A program made the translations under genes and the position numbers. Of a stretch of 55,929 nucleotides of DNA, positions 20,201 through 28,800 are shown one piece after another. Origin of the DNA: Saprospiraceae bacterium (GTDB taxonomy: Bacteria; Bacteroidota; Bacteroidia; Chitinophagales; Saprospiraceae); NCBI GenBank assembly GCA_028279185.1, contig JANQSS010000073.1, positions 1-55,929 of the forward strand. The letters are read 5' to 3'. How positions within the stretch are numbered: the first letter of the stretch is position 1; each line of letters begins with the position of its first letter. Below the pieces are notes generated by a model, which saw only the letters and a list, made by a program, of their open reading frames with translations, made no database searches and was not told where the DNA came from.

Positions 20201-21348
20201 TGTGGAGTCGATGTATCGTTGTCCAGTCAGCCAACTATGGTTATGAAGATTTAATCGATCAAGGCAAACCTGTCAAAAAAAGAGATAATCTTAGCATGGA
20301 TTTATTGCGGCGTATTTCCGTAACAAAAGAATCAAGATTCGATAATGATAATGTTCCCATGGATGATATCGAAGCTAGCGGAACGGATTCAATTGGTTAC
20401 GCCTATTTCCCAGGCTATGCTGTTGATGTAGAAACCGGACATCGACTAAATATCTTTTTTGGTGAAAACACGTATTACTCACCGCAAAATAAGAGTAACG
20501 GTTTGGGTGCAAATCCGCTCTTTCCTCCGGCCGACACACCATTTGACATTCGGAATATAGATAGCTTTCCGCTCGAAGTGCTTCGAGGAAATGATCGCAT
20601 GTGGAACCCTAATGAGGCAGGTCCACATGATAGGGTTATGGCTGGAGGGTCACATTACATTTATGTGACCGATCTGGATTATGACGGTTGTCGACAACTG
20701 CATGATACCCTGCTCCAGGTTGCAGAGAGCGACGCAGTATTCAAGCGATCACGGAAGCGAAACTTGTATAAATTTATTACATGGGCTGGCTTTCCTGTGA
20801 TGGCATCCGGCACATCGTTGACCTCCTACGCCGATGGTTTGATTCCGAATGACTTGACCATTAGGCTTCGTGTCAATAATCCTTTTCAACAGGCCGTGCA
20901 TACGGGAAACAACAACGGATTTAATCAATATAGGGTTACGATTGAAGGAAAGGAAGCCACCGAACTCAGGGTGGATGAAGCGGATTCGCGATTGGATTAC
21001 ATCAATGTAGTACCAAATCCATATTACGGATATTCAGTTTATGAAAGTTCGGACAATGACAATATTCTTAAAATTACCAATTTACCTCAAACGGCTTCGG
21101 TAGCCATTTACTCCCTGGATGGAAAGTATATTCGCAGCTTTGAACAAAATGTTGAAAACGATTCGAAAGAAACCATTTCTAATGCACCTATTCCAAGTAC
21201 GATTTACAGGTCCGATATTGAATGGGATTTGAAAAACGACAAAGGGAAATCAATCGCAAGTGGAATCTACTTTATCCATATTGAAGTTCCGGGTGTGGGT
21301 GAGCGCGTTATCAAGTGGTTTTGTATTAGGCGAGCTTTTAATCAATAG
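17254..21348 (+). CDS. Giant exported protein with T9SS type A-like C-terminal domain, copy 2
   Basis: A 1364-residue paralogue of the protein at 11425, collinear over its full length with long identical blocks (for example NDNGNVHEVTGGTAI, SFMYYNRGGGNND, DPLLRAD, GISHSFRLTQDAFASGDDIR). The signal peptides differ in sequence but meet at an identical QSYAHVGP, where the DNA is also nearly identical. Paired Cys residues and the C-terminal sorting-type domain (VVPNPYYGYSVYES ... IKWFCIRRAFNQ) are retained. It differs mainly in scattered substitutions and small indels, so it looks functional. It has its own long upstream region, a decayed relic of a PorV/PorQ-like gene downstream, and then a copy of the operon terminator. 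Function is unknown; surface exposure is inferred. Confidence 0.85.
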   Translation: MKITNYTWYLIFIFLGLSVQSYAHVGPDRKDVNQHNVQYRMDCEPSRATADLDINNVRARLHVAGDLFWDNERGGGYIVPKREPTSGIEEVSSIYAAAVWIGGVLKGDVPTLKIACQNYRSQNGADFYPGPLRDEDGKTDAQTCRDWDRLFRVRGDSVRKHLELVKLDAEGIIQYTEDMVPEDLKKWPALGNPFFAQYYDFELPNTNQGLGEFYDASPSNGFYNPLDGDYPIIGLRGCTDPIFADEMYFSVYNDNGNVHEVTGGTAIQMEVQLQSFAFKTLDELNDMTFYRYKMINRAPEPIDSTFFGMWIDPDLGCPDDDFIGCDTSQSLMYVYNEDAVDGTNECNCIIGNEIVPSYCDEVPILGIDFFQGPLSEPRWDPVTGHFRRVDLGMSSFMYYNRGGGNNDYGTEDPIEPIEYYRYLTGHWRDGSPITIGGTGYMSGGKRTKYAFPSAPNAENQWSMCEAELQAWDRRTLQASGPFRLDPGAINNLIIGIVWLQDAEYPCPSIDPLLRADRRAQAFFDGCFIDIFGPDAPTICPLELDQELVFTLVNDANTSNNYGLNYKVPDPRLSVPNVADSFYRFEGYRVFQLASANVNISQANLNDVDKAREVASFDIKNNIKTIYNWEAVQNPHENGVVWEPIKMVSGLDNGISHSFRLTQDAFASGDDIRLINFKKYYYTVIAYAHNNFQDFDPNQPSIGQREPYIVGHRNVTKYTLVPRKTTHINLNTMYGDRLPVTRLDGNGVGENFLLISDKMREEIALNGKVDEITFLSGNSPIHAQIYNPVNVKDGTYLISFEDYSGDPELKTAKFTVLKEGDVNPEFISESRLDIANEHLINNYGFSIHLGQSAEPGTVPFDDPMNGFIGASMEYADPDGVDWYRFIQEDQAPTFDFIKTDLRDQKIYGYDPNQVYTTHHQTGFYPFLLLAYDTNGIEGLNTSFNNNIFCSPGWFDVMAARIRGDYDGLENLNNVDIVFTANKELWSRCIVVQSANYGYEDLIDQGKPVKKRDNLSMDLLRRISVTKESRFDNDNVPMDDIEASGTDSIGYAYFPGYAVDVETGHRLNIFFGENTYYSPQNKSNGLGANPLFPPADTPFDIRNIDSFPLEVLRGNDRMWNPNEAGPHDRVMAGGSHYIYVTDLDYDGCRQLHDTLLQVAESDAVFKRSRKRNLYKFITWAGFPVMASGTSLTSYADGLIPNDLTIRLRVNNPFQQAVHTGNNNGFNQYRVTIEGKEATELRVDEADSRLDYINVVPNPYYGYSVYESSDNDNILKITNLPQTASVAIYSLDGKYIRSFEQNVENDSKETISNAPIPSTIYRSDIEWDLKNDKGKSIASGIYFIHIEVPGVGERVIKWFCIRRAFNQ

Positions 21349-21461
21349 TTTATTAAGCGTGTTGATAACTTATTCTGCTGCAACACGCATTGGTCAGAGT
21401 TGTGTTGACACGACTATCGCTTAAGAATTTCGAAACACAGCCTTTGAATATTAAAGATGCT

Positions 21462-21532
21462 AACGTTTCCGGACTGAAATACAGCCATATTCGCAACCAA
21501 GTGGTAACTTGACGTACTCGTTATTGATGTAA
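21462..21532 (+). pseudogene. Degraded 3' relic of a PorV/PorQ-like gene
   Basis: The gap after giant protein copy 2 keeps traces of the end of the PorV/PorQ-like gene. AACGTTT-CCGGACT (21462) matches AACGTTTATTCCGGACT at 16544. The final bases ACTTGACGT...GATGTAA (ending 21532) match ACTTCGGCGT...GATGTAA (ending 16693), including the stop codon. The following ~70 bases up to and through the terminator align almost without gaps. Most of the gene is deleted. The terminal part is convincing by eye; the upstream part is suggestive only. Confidence 0.55.
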
Positions 21533-21569
21533 CCCATGAGAAAAACCCTATTTTTGCGAAACTTAATTG

Positions 21570-21604
21570 AGCGTTTCTGTCTTTACACATGGAAACGCTT
21601 TTGT
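21570..21604 (+). terminator. Terminator, duplicate of the one at 16729
   Basis: Stem AGCGTTTC (21570-21577) pairs with GAAACGCT (21592-21599) and is followed by TTTTGT. Both stem arms and the loop start TGTCTTTA are identical to the copy at 16729. Confidence 0.8.
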
Positions 21605-21658
21605 AATATGCCGCCTGACCTATTGTTCGGTCGCGGTTTGTGAAATTTCAAATAATAT

Positions 21659-22132
21659 ATGAGCAGATTTAACTACCTAACGAAAGAAGGATATGAGCGC
21701 ATAGCTGCGGAACTAGAGGAACTGAAGACGAATGGTCGACGGGAAGCAGCCGATGCGATCGCTGAAGCTCGCGAAAAAGGCGACCTGAGTGAGAATGCTG
21801 AATACGATGCGGCAAAAGATGCCCAGGGTATGCTTGAACTGAAAATCAATGAGTTAGAAAAGACATTGGCTAATGCCCGGCTTATTGATTCGAGCCAGTT
21901 GGATGCCTCGTCCGTAGTCGTACTTTCCAAAGTCAAACTCAAAAACCTCAAAGTCAATAAAGAAGTAACATATCAGCTGGTATCTGAGGCAGAGGCGAAT
22001 ATCAAAGAGAAAAAGATTTCCGTTGACTCACCGATCGGCTTAGGCTTGCTGGGAAAGGCGGTAGGTGAGATTGCTGAAATAGAGACGCCCGGCGGCTTGA
22101 TCAGGTTTGAGATCCTTGATATATCCTTATAA
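21659..22132 (+). CDS. greA: Transcription elongation factor GreA
   Basis: It rescues backtracked RNA polymerase by stimulating transcript cleavage through the secondary channel. The 157-residue length is normal. The N-terminal antiparallel coiled coil (YERIAAELEELKTNGR ... ELKINELEKTLANARLI) carries the acidic tip GDLSENAEYDAAKD, whose D and E residues coordinate the catalytic magnesium. The C-terminal FKBP-like domain ends SPIGLGLLGKAVGEIAEIETP. Its stop overlaps the start of the HIT gene (TAATG), so the two are translationally coupled. Confidence 0.96.
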   Translation: MSRFNYLTKEGYERIAAELEELKTNGRREAADAIAEAREKGDLSENAEYDAAKDAQGMLELKINELEKTLANARLIDSSQLDASSVVVLSKVKLKNLKVNKEVTYQLVSEAEANIKEKKISVDSPIGLGLLGKAVGEIAEIETPGGLIRFEILDISL

Positions 22133-22545
22133 TGGCCTCCATTTTTACCAAGATAATCGCTGGAGAGATACCGTCATATCGTATTGCCGAGAATGACGAT
22201 TTCTACGCATTTCTCGATATCAGACCCATGGTCAAGGGTCATACCCTCGTGGTACCGAAAATCGAAGTCGACGTCTTCTTTGAGCTGGATGATGCAACAC
22301 TAGGAAAGATCATGCCATTTTGCAAGTCCGTTTCTCAGGCCTTAAAAGCAGTGATTCCATGTAATAGAGTCGGTCTGACAGTTATGGGTCTGGAAGTACC
22401 GCACGCCCACGTACATCTCATGCCTATGAATTCTATGAGGGAAATGAGCTTTGAGAAGCCACCACTTGACATTTCCAATGATGACATGTTGTCAATCGCT
22501 AATGCCGTGAATGCTGCATGGCTAGGCACTCCGAGCATCCAATAG
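22132..22545 (+). CDS. HIT-family nucleotide hydrolase/transferase
   Basis: A 137-residue protein of the Hint branch of the histidine-triad family, acting on purine nucleoside phosphoramidates or similar adducts. The opening SIFTKIIAGEIPSYRIAEND and ALDRPMVKGHTLVVPK-type segment (here FLDIRPMVKGHTLVVPK) are typical, and the triad sits at His91, His93 and His95 (HAHVHLMPM). The start overlaps the greA stop by one base. The natural substrate cannot be read from sequence. Confidence 0.93.
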   Translation: MASIFTKIIAGEIPSYRIAENDDFYAFLDIRPMVKGHTLVVPKIEVDVFFELDDATLGKIMPFCKSVSQALKAVIPCNRVGLTVMGLEVPHAHVHLMPMNSMREMSFEKPPLDISNDDMLSIANAVNAAWLGTPSIQ

Positions 22546-22632
22546 AAATGAAGTAGCCCAGGCCTTACTTCTAGCATATTTGCAGTCTGATCAGTGGAGA
22601 TTTATCATTGGTCGATATGCGATAAAAACTAT

Positions 22633-22660
22633 GGAAACTTTCAAACAAATCAAAGTTTCC
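22633..22660. promoter_or_regulatory. Candidate operator of the TetR-type repressor
   Basis: A perfect 9-bp inverted repeat, GGAAACTTT (22633-22641) and AAAGTTTCC (22652-22660), with a 10-base spacer, ends 18 bases before the GTG start of the TetR gene. Position and symmetry suit autorepression of the efflux operon. It could also fold as an RNA hairpin. Confidence 0.55.
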
Positions 22661-22678
22661 TTCGTTTCTTTGTGACTT

Positions 22679-23296
22679 GTGAAGAGAAAACGCATCATCG
22701 ATCAATCGTTGAAATTGTTCATGCAATACGGTATCCGAAGTGTATCGATGGACGATGTATGCCGGCATCTTGGTATTTCAAAGAAGACATTGTATGAAGA
22801 GGTCACTACAAAAAGAGACCTGGTCCGACTGGTAGTCGAAGAACATCAAAAAATGGAATTCACGGATATGGAACGCATCATGTCCGAAACGGAAGATGCA
22901 TTGGAAGCCATGGTGAATATCGGACAGTATATTATCCAATTAGTTCGAAGTATTAAACCAAGCGTCATTTACGACTTGCAAAAATATTATGGTGGCATAT
23001 TCAGTGAGTTTTCTTTGGCGCACACCAATAAAATTCATGACTCCCTCATCACGAATATGAATAAAGGAATTGAGCAAGGGTATTATCGCAGCGAGATCGA
23101 TGTAGAGGTAATTGCACGATTGTATGCGGGTAAAGTTCAGCTTATTATGAATGATGATGTATTCCCATCCCAGGAATTTAAACAGGAGCATGTCGTTCGC
23201 CAGCATTTATTTTATCACATGCACGGTATTTTGACGAAAAAAGGAATTGATAAATTATACAATGAAAATATTCTCAATAAAAAATTAGAAGCGTGA
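22679..23296 (+). CDS. TetR/AcrR-family repressor of the efflux operon
   Basis: A 205-residue regulator. The N-terminal helix-turn-helix is clear (RIIDQSLKLFMQYGIRSVSMDDVCRHLGISKKTLYEEVTTKRDLV, recognition helix around residues 33-47). The C-terminal helical ligand/dimer domain is diverged, as usual. The start is GTG; no better ATG lies in frame. It is the first gene of a four-gene efflux operon, and its TGA overlaps the GTG of the TolC gene, so repressor and pump are co-translated. A perfect inverted repeat just upstream is the likely operator. The inducing compound is unknown. Confidence 0.9.
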   Translation: MKRKRIIDQSLKLFMQYGIRSVSMDDVCRHLGISKKTLYEEVTTKRDLVRLVVEEHQKMEFTDMERIMSETEDALEAMVNIGQYIIQLVRSIKPSVIYDLQKYYGGIFSEFSLAHTNKIHDSLITNMNKGIEQGYYRSEIDVEVIARLYAGKVQLIMNDDVFPSQEFKQEHVVRQHLFYHMHGILTKKGIDKLYNENILNKKLEA

Positions 23297-24615
23297 AAAT
23301 ATATCTGTCAACAATTGTACTTGTGATCGCGGGAATGTTGACCACAATTAAGAGTCAAAGTTTCTCTTTGGATGAAGCAATTGATTACGCTTTAGTGAAT
23401 CATAATTCGATTAAACAGGAGCATTTAAATCAGCAAGATGCGACGTATCAGGTAAAAGAATACTGGGCACGTGGATTACCTCAGGTAAATGGAAAGGTTG
23501 GTTATCAGTACTTCTTTGAGATTCCTACAACGATCCTTCCCGAAGAATTTGCAATGCCCGGTCAGCCGGCTGAAGTACAATTTGGAACGACCAATAATTT
23601 GACTGCCGGACTCTCCGCTAATGCCCTTTTGTTCGATGGTGGGTTTTTAGTCGGCCTCAAAGCGCAGCGAATGTATAAAGAATTGGTTAACAGTCAAATT
23701 GGCCAGACAGAACGGGACATTCGGGTAAATGTGACCAAGGCCTATTTAAATGTTCTCGCATTAAAAGAATCGATGGATATCATTGACGGAAATATTTCAA
23801 GCATAGAAAAAACGAGAGATGAAACAAAGGCATTGTATGAAAACGGCTTTGCAGAACAACTCGACGTTGACCGTCTCGATTTAACATTACAAAATCTACA
23901 AACTGAAAAACAGAACATCGATCAGGTCATTGAATCGACAAAACTTATTCTAAAATTTCAAATGGGACATCCGTTAAATGAAGAAATTATATTGACAGAC
24001 GATGTTTCCAGAATTCAGGCAAGTAGTGTTTCGAAGGATGAATTATTGCAAGCATCATGGTCTGTAGATGATCGCGTAGAAATCGGACTTATCGATCAAA
24101 GCATTGAACTTACGGATATAAATATTCGATCCATAAAAGCCCAATATTTACCGTCGCTTACAGCTTCAGTTGATTACAACCAATCGCTTCAAACAAATGA
24201 TTTATTTGGTAGTAATAATTCGTGGTTTCCTACCGGAATAGTCGGTTTGAATTTAGGCATCCCGATTTATGATGCGGGAGACAAGAAGGCAAAAATCGAG
24301 CGCGCGAAAATTCAGCAAGAGGGATTGTTGTTGCAACGCAATGATATGAGCCGGTTGATAGAATTGGAAATTACATCGGCACAAATTGCCGTGGAGAATG
24401 CGTACAGAAACCTCGATCAGCGCCAGGCGGCCCAAGTATTGGCCGAAAAAATCTATAATACGACTCTGGTGAAGTACAAAGAGGGTGTCGGCGCCAGCCT
24501 AGAAGTAAATCAGGCAGAAGTGGATATGTTAGCGGCACAACGAAATTATATTGACGCATTATTTAATTATTTATTAGCGCGAACAGATTTAGAACGCGCA
24601 ATTGGAAAATTGTAA
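23293..24615 (+). CDS. TolC-family outer-membrane efflux channel
   Basis: A 440-residue outer-membrane channel subunit. The signal peptide ends near residue 22 (TTIKSQ before SFSLDEAIDYAL), and SFSLDEAIDYALVNHNSIK is the usual TolC-family opening. Two repeated halves with long alpha-hairpins follow (IGQTERDIRVNVTKAYLNVLALKES and ELEITSAQIAVENAYRNLDQRQAAQVLAEKIY), ending in NYIDALFNYLLARTDLERAIGKL. It should form the trimeric exit duct for the RND pump encoded downstream. It starts with GTG overlapping the TetR stop and lies just before the adaptor gene. Confidence 0.94.
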   Translation: MKIYLSTIVLVIAGMLTTIKSQSFSLDEAIDYALVNHNSIKQEHLNQQDATYQVKEYWARGLPQVNGKVGYQYFFEIPTTILPEEFAMPGQPAEVQFGTTNNLTAGLSANALLFDGGFLVGLKAQRMYKELVNSQIGQTERDIRVNVTKAYLNVLALKESMDIIDGNISSIEKTRDETKALYENGFAEQLDVDRLDLTLQNLQTEKQNIDQVIESTKLILKFQMGHPLNEEIILTDDVSRIQASSVSKDELLQASWSVDDRVEIGLIDQSIELTDINIRSIKAQYLPSLTASVDYNQSLQTNDLFGSNNSWFPTGIVGLNLGIPIYDAGDKKAKIERAKIQQEGLLLQRNDMSRLIELEITSAQIAVENAYRNLDQRQAAQVLAEKIYNTTLVKYKEGVGASLEVNQAEVDMLAAQRNYIDALFNYLLARTDLERAIGKL

Positions 24616-24625
24616 AATCAGACCA

Positions 24626-25813
24626 ATGAAAAAATACATAGCTATACTTTTAGTCGTTTCAATTGCTGTTTCCTGTCAAGCACCTGACAGTGGCGAATTG
24701 CCTGAAACAGTAGAAGAATTGAAAGTCCTTCAGCGTGAAACAAAATCCGAAATTGGTGATTTGGAATCAAAACTTGATGAGATCGAATCAAAAATGAAGG
24801 AAATCGATCCATCATTATTTGAAAAACCAAAAAAATTAGTAACAGGTTTGCGTTTGAGTACTGGAAGTTTTGAACGCTTTATTGAATTGCAGGGATCCGT
24901 TGAAGCCGATGAAACGGTATATGTAAGCAGCGAGACGGGAGGCCGTATTGTAAATTTAACCGTACGCGAAGGGGAATATGTAAGTAAGAATAAACTGATC
25001 GCTAAAATTGATCTTGAAGCTTTGGATAAGCAAGTAGCGGAAGTTGAAAAATCGTTGGAATTGGCGCGACAGGTATATGAACGGCAGGATCGTTTATGGA
25101 AACAAAATATCGGTACGGAAATACAGTATTTACAGGCGAAAAATAACGTTGAACGGTTGGAAAAAAGCATAGAAACGCTACGCCATCAACAAACGAAGTC
25201 GAATGTATATTCTCCTATTTCAGGCGAGGTAGCTATGGTTAACAAGGAGTTAGGAGAGGTTGCAGGCCCGGGTGAACCCATTGCTACGCTACTCAATACG
25301 CGAAAACTTAAAATTGCTGTTAGCGTTCCTGAAAATTTATTACCGAAAGTAAACCGCGGAGATAAGGTTACGGTAAAAATACCGGCGTTAGACTATGAAC
25401 GCACACATCGTATAAAACGTATTGGAACGCAAATTGACCCCGCTAACCGAACAATTCCTGTCGAAGTTGAAATTTATAACACAAGCGGTAAAATAAAACC
25501 AAATTTACTTGCGACAATGTTAATCAAGGACTTGGAATCAGAAAATGTAATTACGGTTCCCACTACATTGTTGCAGCAAGAAGTGTCGGGCAAATACTTT
25601 GTATTTGGAATTGAAAAGCAAGACGCGGAAGATGTCGTTGTTAAAAAATACGTGGAAGTTGGTGAAGGCTATGCCGATAAAATCATAGTAACACAAGGAC
25701 TTGAACCCAATGACTTAATAATTAATAAAGGTTCACGACAAGTATCTGATGGTGAATATTTAATTGTAGAGTCGATTGCATCTTTGAATGAGCCTCAATC
25801 AGAAAATAAATAG
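24626..25813 (+). CDS. RND efflux periplasmic adaptor (membrane-fusion lipoprotein, HlyD type)
   Basis: A 395-residue lipoprotein counted from the ATG at 24626 (MKKYIAILLVVSIAVSC, lipobox AVSC). A short coiled coil (residues ~25-60, rich in E, K and L) precedes the barrel-sandwich/lipoyl half-motifs (ETGGRIVNLTVREGEYVSK and SPISGEVAMVNKELGEVAGPGEPIATL), which flank the alpha-hairpin. The beta-barrel and membrane-proximal domains follow (RTIPVEVEIYNTSGKIKPNLLATM). It bridges the TolC channel and the inner-membrane pump. It starts 10 bases after the TolC stop and ends one base before the pump start. The N-terminal coiled coil ahead of the lipoyl domain is slightly unusual. Confidence 0.94.
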   Translation: MKKYIAILLVVSIAVSCQAPDSGELPETVEELKVLQRETKSEIGDLESKLDEIESKMKEIDPSLFEKPKKLVTGLRLSTGSFERFIELQGSVEADETVYVSSETGGRIVNLTVREGEYVSKNKLIAKIDLEALDKQVAEVEKSLELARQVYERQDRLWKQNIGTEIQYLQAKNNVERLEKSIETLRHQQTKSNVYSPISGEVAMVNKELGEVAGPGEPIATLLNTRKLKIAVSVPENLLPKVNRGDKVTVKIPALDYERTHRIKRIGTQIDPANRTIPVEVEIYNTSGKIKPNLLATMLIKDLESENVITVPTTLLQQEVSGKYFVFGIEKQDAEDVVVKKYVEVGEGYADKIIVTQGLEPNDLIINKGSRQVSDGEYLIVESIASLNEPQSENK

Positions 25814-25814
25814 C

Positions 25815-28800
25815 ATGGAAGGTAAAACGGCAAATAACAATTTTAAAAAGAGGGAATTTGGGTTATCTTCTGGCGCCGTAAAAAACGCTGTTTCCGTCAT
25901 GCTGCTTACAGCTATGATCTTTGCCTTTGGGTTTTATGCTTATAAAATTATGCCCAAGGAGCAATTTCCGGAGATAAGCTTTCCTCAGGTTTATATCAAT
26001 ACGGTTTATTTTGGAAATGCAGCCAAGGATATTGAAAGTTTGGTTACACGACCTATCGAGAAGGAGGTGTATCAGGTTGATGGAATTAAAAACGTCGTAT
26101 CAACATCGTTACCTGATTATTCAGTTATTATGGCCGAGTTTGAGTCTGATGTAGATATCGATGACGCCGTCCGTAAAGTGAAAGATGCGGTTGACAAAGC
26201 AAAAGTTGATTTACCGGGTGATTTGACGGATGAACCATTAATTGAAGATGTGAATTTTTCCGAGTTTCCTATTATGTCCATCAATTTATCGGGAGACTTT
26301 ACCAATGATGAATTACGTAATTACGGTGAATACCTGGAAGACGAAATTGAAGACTTAAAGGAGGTTTCTGACGTGGTCATCAAAGGCGCACTCGAGCGTG
26401 AAGTTAAAATTGATGTGGATTTACTGGCGATGGAAAGTCGTGAAGTAAGTTTTCAAGATATTGAAAATGCCGTTGCAGGCGAAAACATTACGTTGTCAGC
26501 AGGTGAAATCGTCCGTGATAATTTCAGACGTGCAGTCCGTATTATTGGTGAGTATGAAGATCCTGAAGACCTGGAAAATGTGATCGTGAAGTCCGAAGAT
26601 CTGGCGCCCGTTTATTTACGCGATATAGCTAAGGTGGAATATGGTTATAAAGATCGTACCTCAATAGCGCGCTCCGATGGCTTTCCAGTTGTTTCGCTAG
26701 ACGTAATTAAAAAAAGCGGGGAGAACTTACTTTTTGCTTCTGATAAAATCTATGCAATATTGGATGATGCCAAGGTAGATGTGCTGCCTGAAAACATGAA
26801 AATCCAAATATTCAATGACCAATCGATCAATACTCGTACAGAGGTTAAAAACTTGGAAAACAGCATCATTTCTGGTGTGATTTTAGTTGTACTCGTTTTA
26901 TTATTTTTTCTGGGCTTACGAAATTCGCTGTTTGTTGGTATTGCTATTCCCCTATCGATGCTCATGGGGATTATGTTGTTGAATCTGACAGGTGTTACAA
27001 TGAACATCGTCGTCCTATTCTCCTTGATTTTAGCATTGGGACTGCTGGTGGATAATGCCATCGTTGTCGTTGAAAATATTTATCGATATAGACAAGAAGG
27101 GTATAGTGGTTTAGAGGCTGCCAAGTATGGAGCAGGAGAAGTTGCCTTGCCAATTATCGCATCTACAGCAACAACGCTCGCGGCATTTGTACCGTTGGCA
27201 TTTTGGCCTGGAATCATGGGCTCTTTTATGCAATTTATGCCCCTAACGTTAATTCTTGTTCTGGCGTCTTCGCTTTTTGTGGCGCTGGTAATCAATCCGG
27301 TTCTAACGAGTAGGTATATGACGGCCGGCGAAGAAAATACGAGTGTAAATCCACTAAAACATAATATTCGTCAGGTAATTCTCATAAGCGTATCGTTGAT
27401 AGCAATAGCGCTGATTGGACATTTTATGGGAACAGATTGGGTCCGAAATTTATTTGGATTGATCGCAGCAATTTATTTGGCAAATCATTTTATCCTCAGA
27501 CCGGGCTCGATCGCTTTTCAAAATACTGTTCTTCCCTGGCTGGAGCGTATTTATGATAAATTTATCACGTTTGCACTGCGCATTCCGTTGGGGATATTTT
27601 TTGGGACATTGGGCTTGATGGTCGTATCGCTAGGCTTGTTTCAATCAGCAGGACTGAAAGTCGAATATTTTCCATTGGCTGATCCTTTATATGTAAATGC
27701 ATTTGTCGAAATGCCATTGGGAACTGACATAGAGGCAACGTTTGAACTGACCGAAAAGATTGAACGACAAATTACCGACGTTGTGAAACCCTACGGAGAA
27801 GTTGTTGAGGCTGTCCTCACACAAATAGGAGAAAATACAAGTGACCCGAATCAACCTCCCGAACCGGGTGCATCGCCGCATAAGGCAAGGATTACCGCGT
27901 CGTTTGTTCCTGCACAAGATCGGGGCGAAGTGAGTACCGTTGAGATTATGAACAAAATACGCGGAGCTGTAAAAGGATATCCCGGGGTTCAAATAAGCGT
28001 GGATAAAAATGCTGACGGTCCTCCAACGGGTAAACCAATAAATCTTGAAATTCGAGGCGAAGATATCAATACGTTGACTACACTCGCAGAAAATATTCGC
28101 ACCTATATTAATGCCCAAAATATCTCGGGTATTGAAGAATTATTAATGGATGTTAAATTGGGAAAACCCGAATTACTTGTCCATGTTGATCGGGAAGCGG
28201 CAAGACGATTTGGTGTGTCAACGTTTCAGATCGCCAATTCGATTCGAACCTCTTTATATGGAAAGGAAATTTCTAAATATAAAACGGGAGAAGACGAATA
28301 CGATATTTTTCTGCGCCTTGATGATAAATATCGATATAATGTAAATAATTTATTGAACCAAAAAATAACGTTCCGCTCAGCGAGTACAGGTCAGATTATT
28401 CAAGTACCCATATCGGCAATCGCGAATGTGAATTATACGTCGACGTACAATGCGATCAAACGGAAAAACCTTGACAGGCAAATTACACTCTATTCCAATG
28501 TATTGGATGGCTACAATGCCAACGAGGTAAATGAAGCCATGGCGAATGCGTTGGCAGACTATGAACTTCCTCAGGGTTACAATTATGAATTCACGGGAGA
28601 GCAGCAGCAGCAGGCGGAAGACATGGGATTCTTGATGGTTGCTTTTATGGTGGCTGTCTTTGCAATATTTTTAATTATTGTCGCGCAATTTAATTCACTA
28701 TTGACGCCATTCATCATTATTTTATCAGTACTGTTTAGTACAATTGGGGTATTCCTAGGGTATGTAATGAGCGGTGATGATATCGTCGTTATCATGACAG

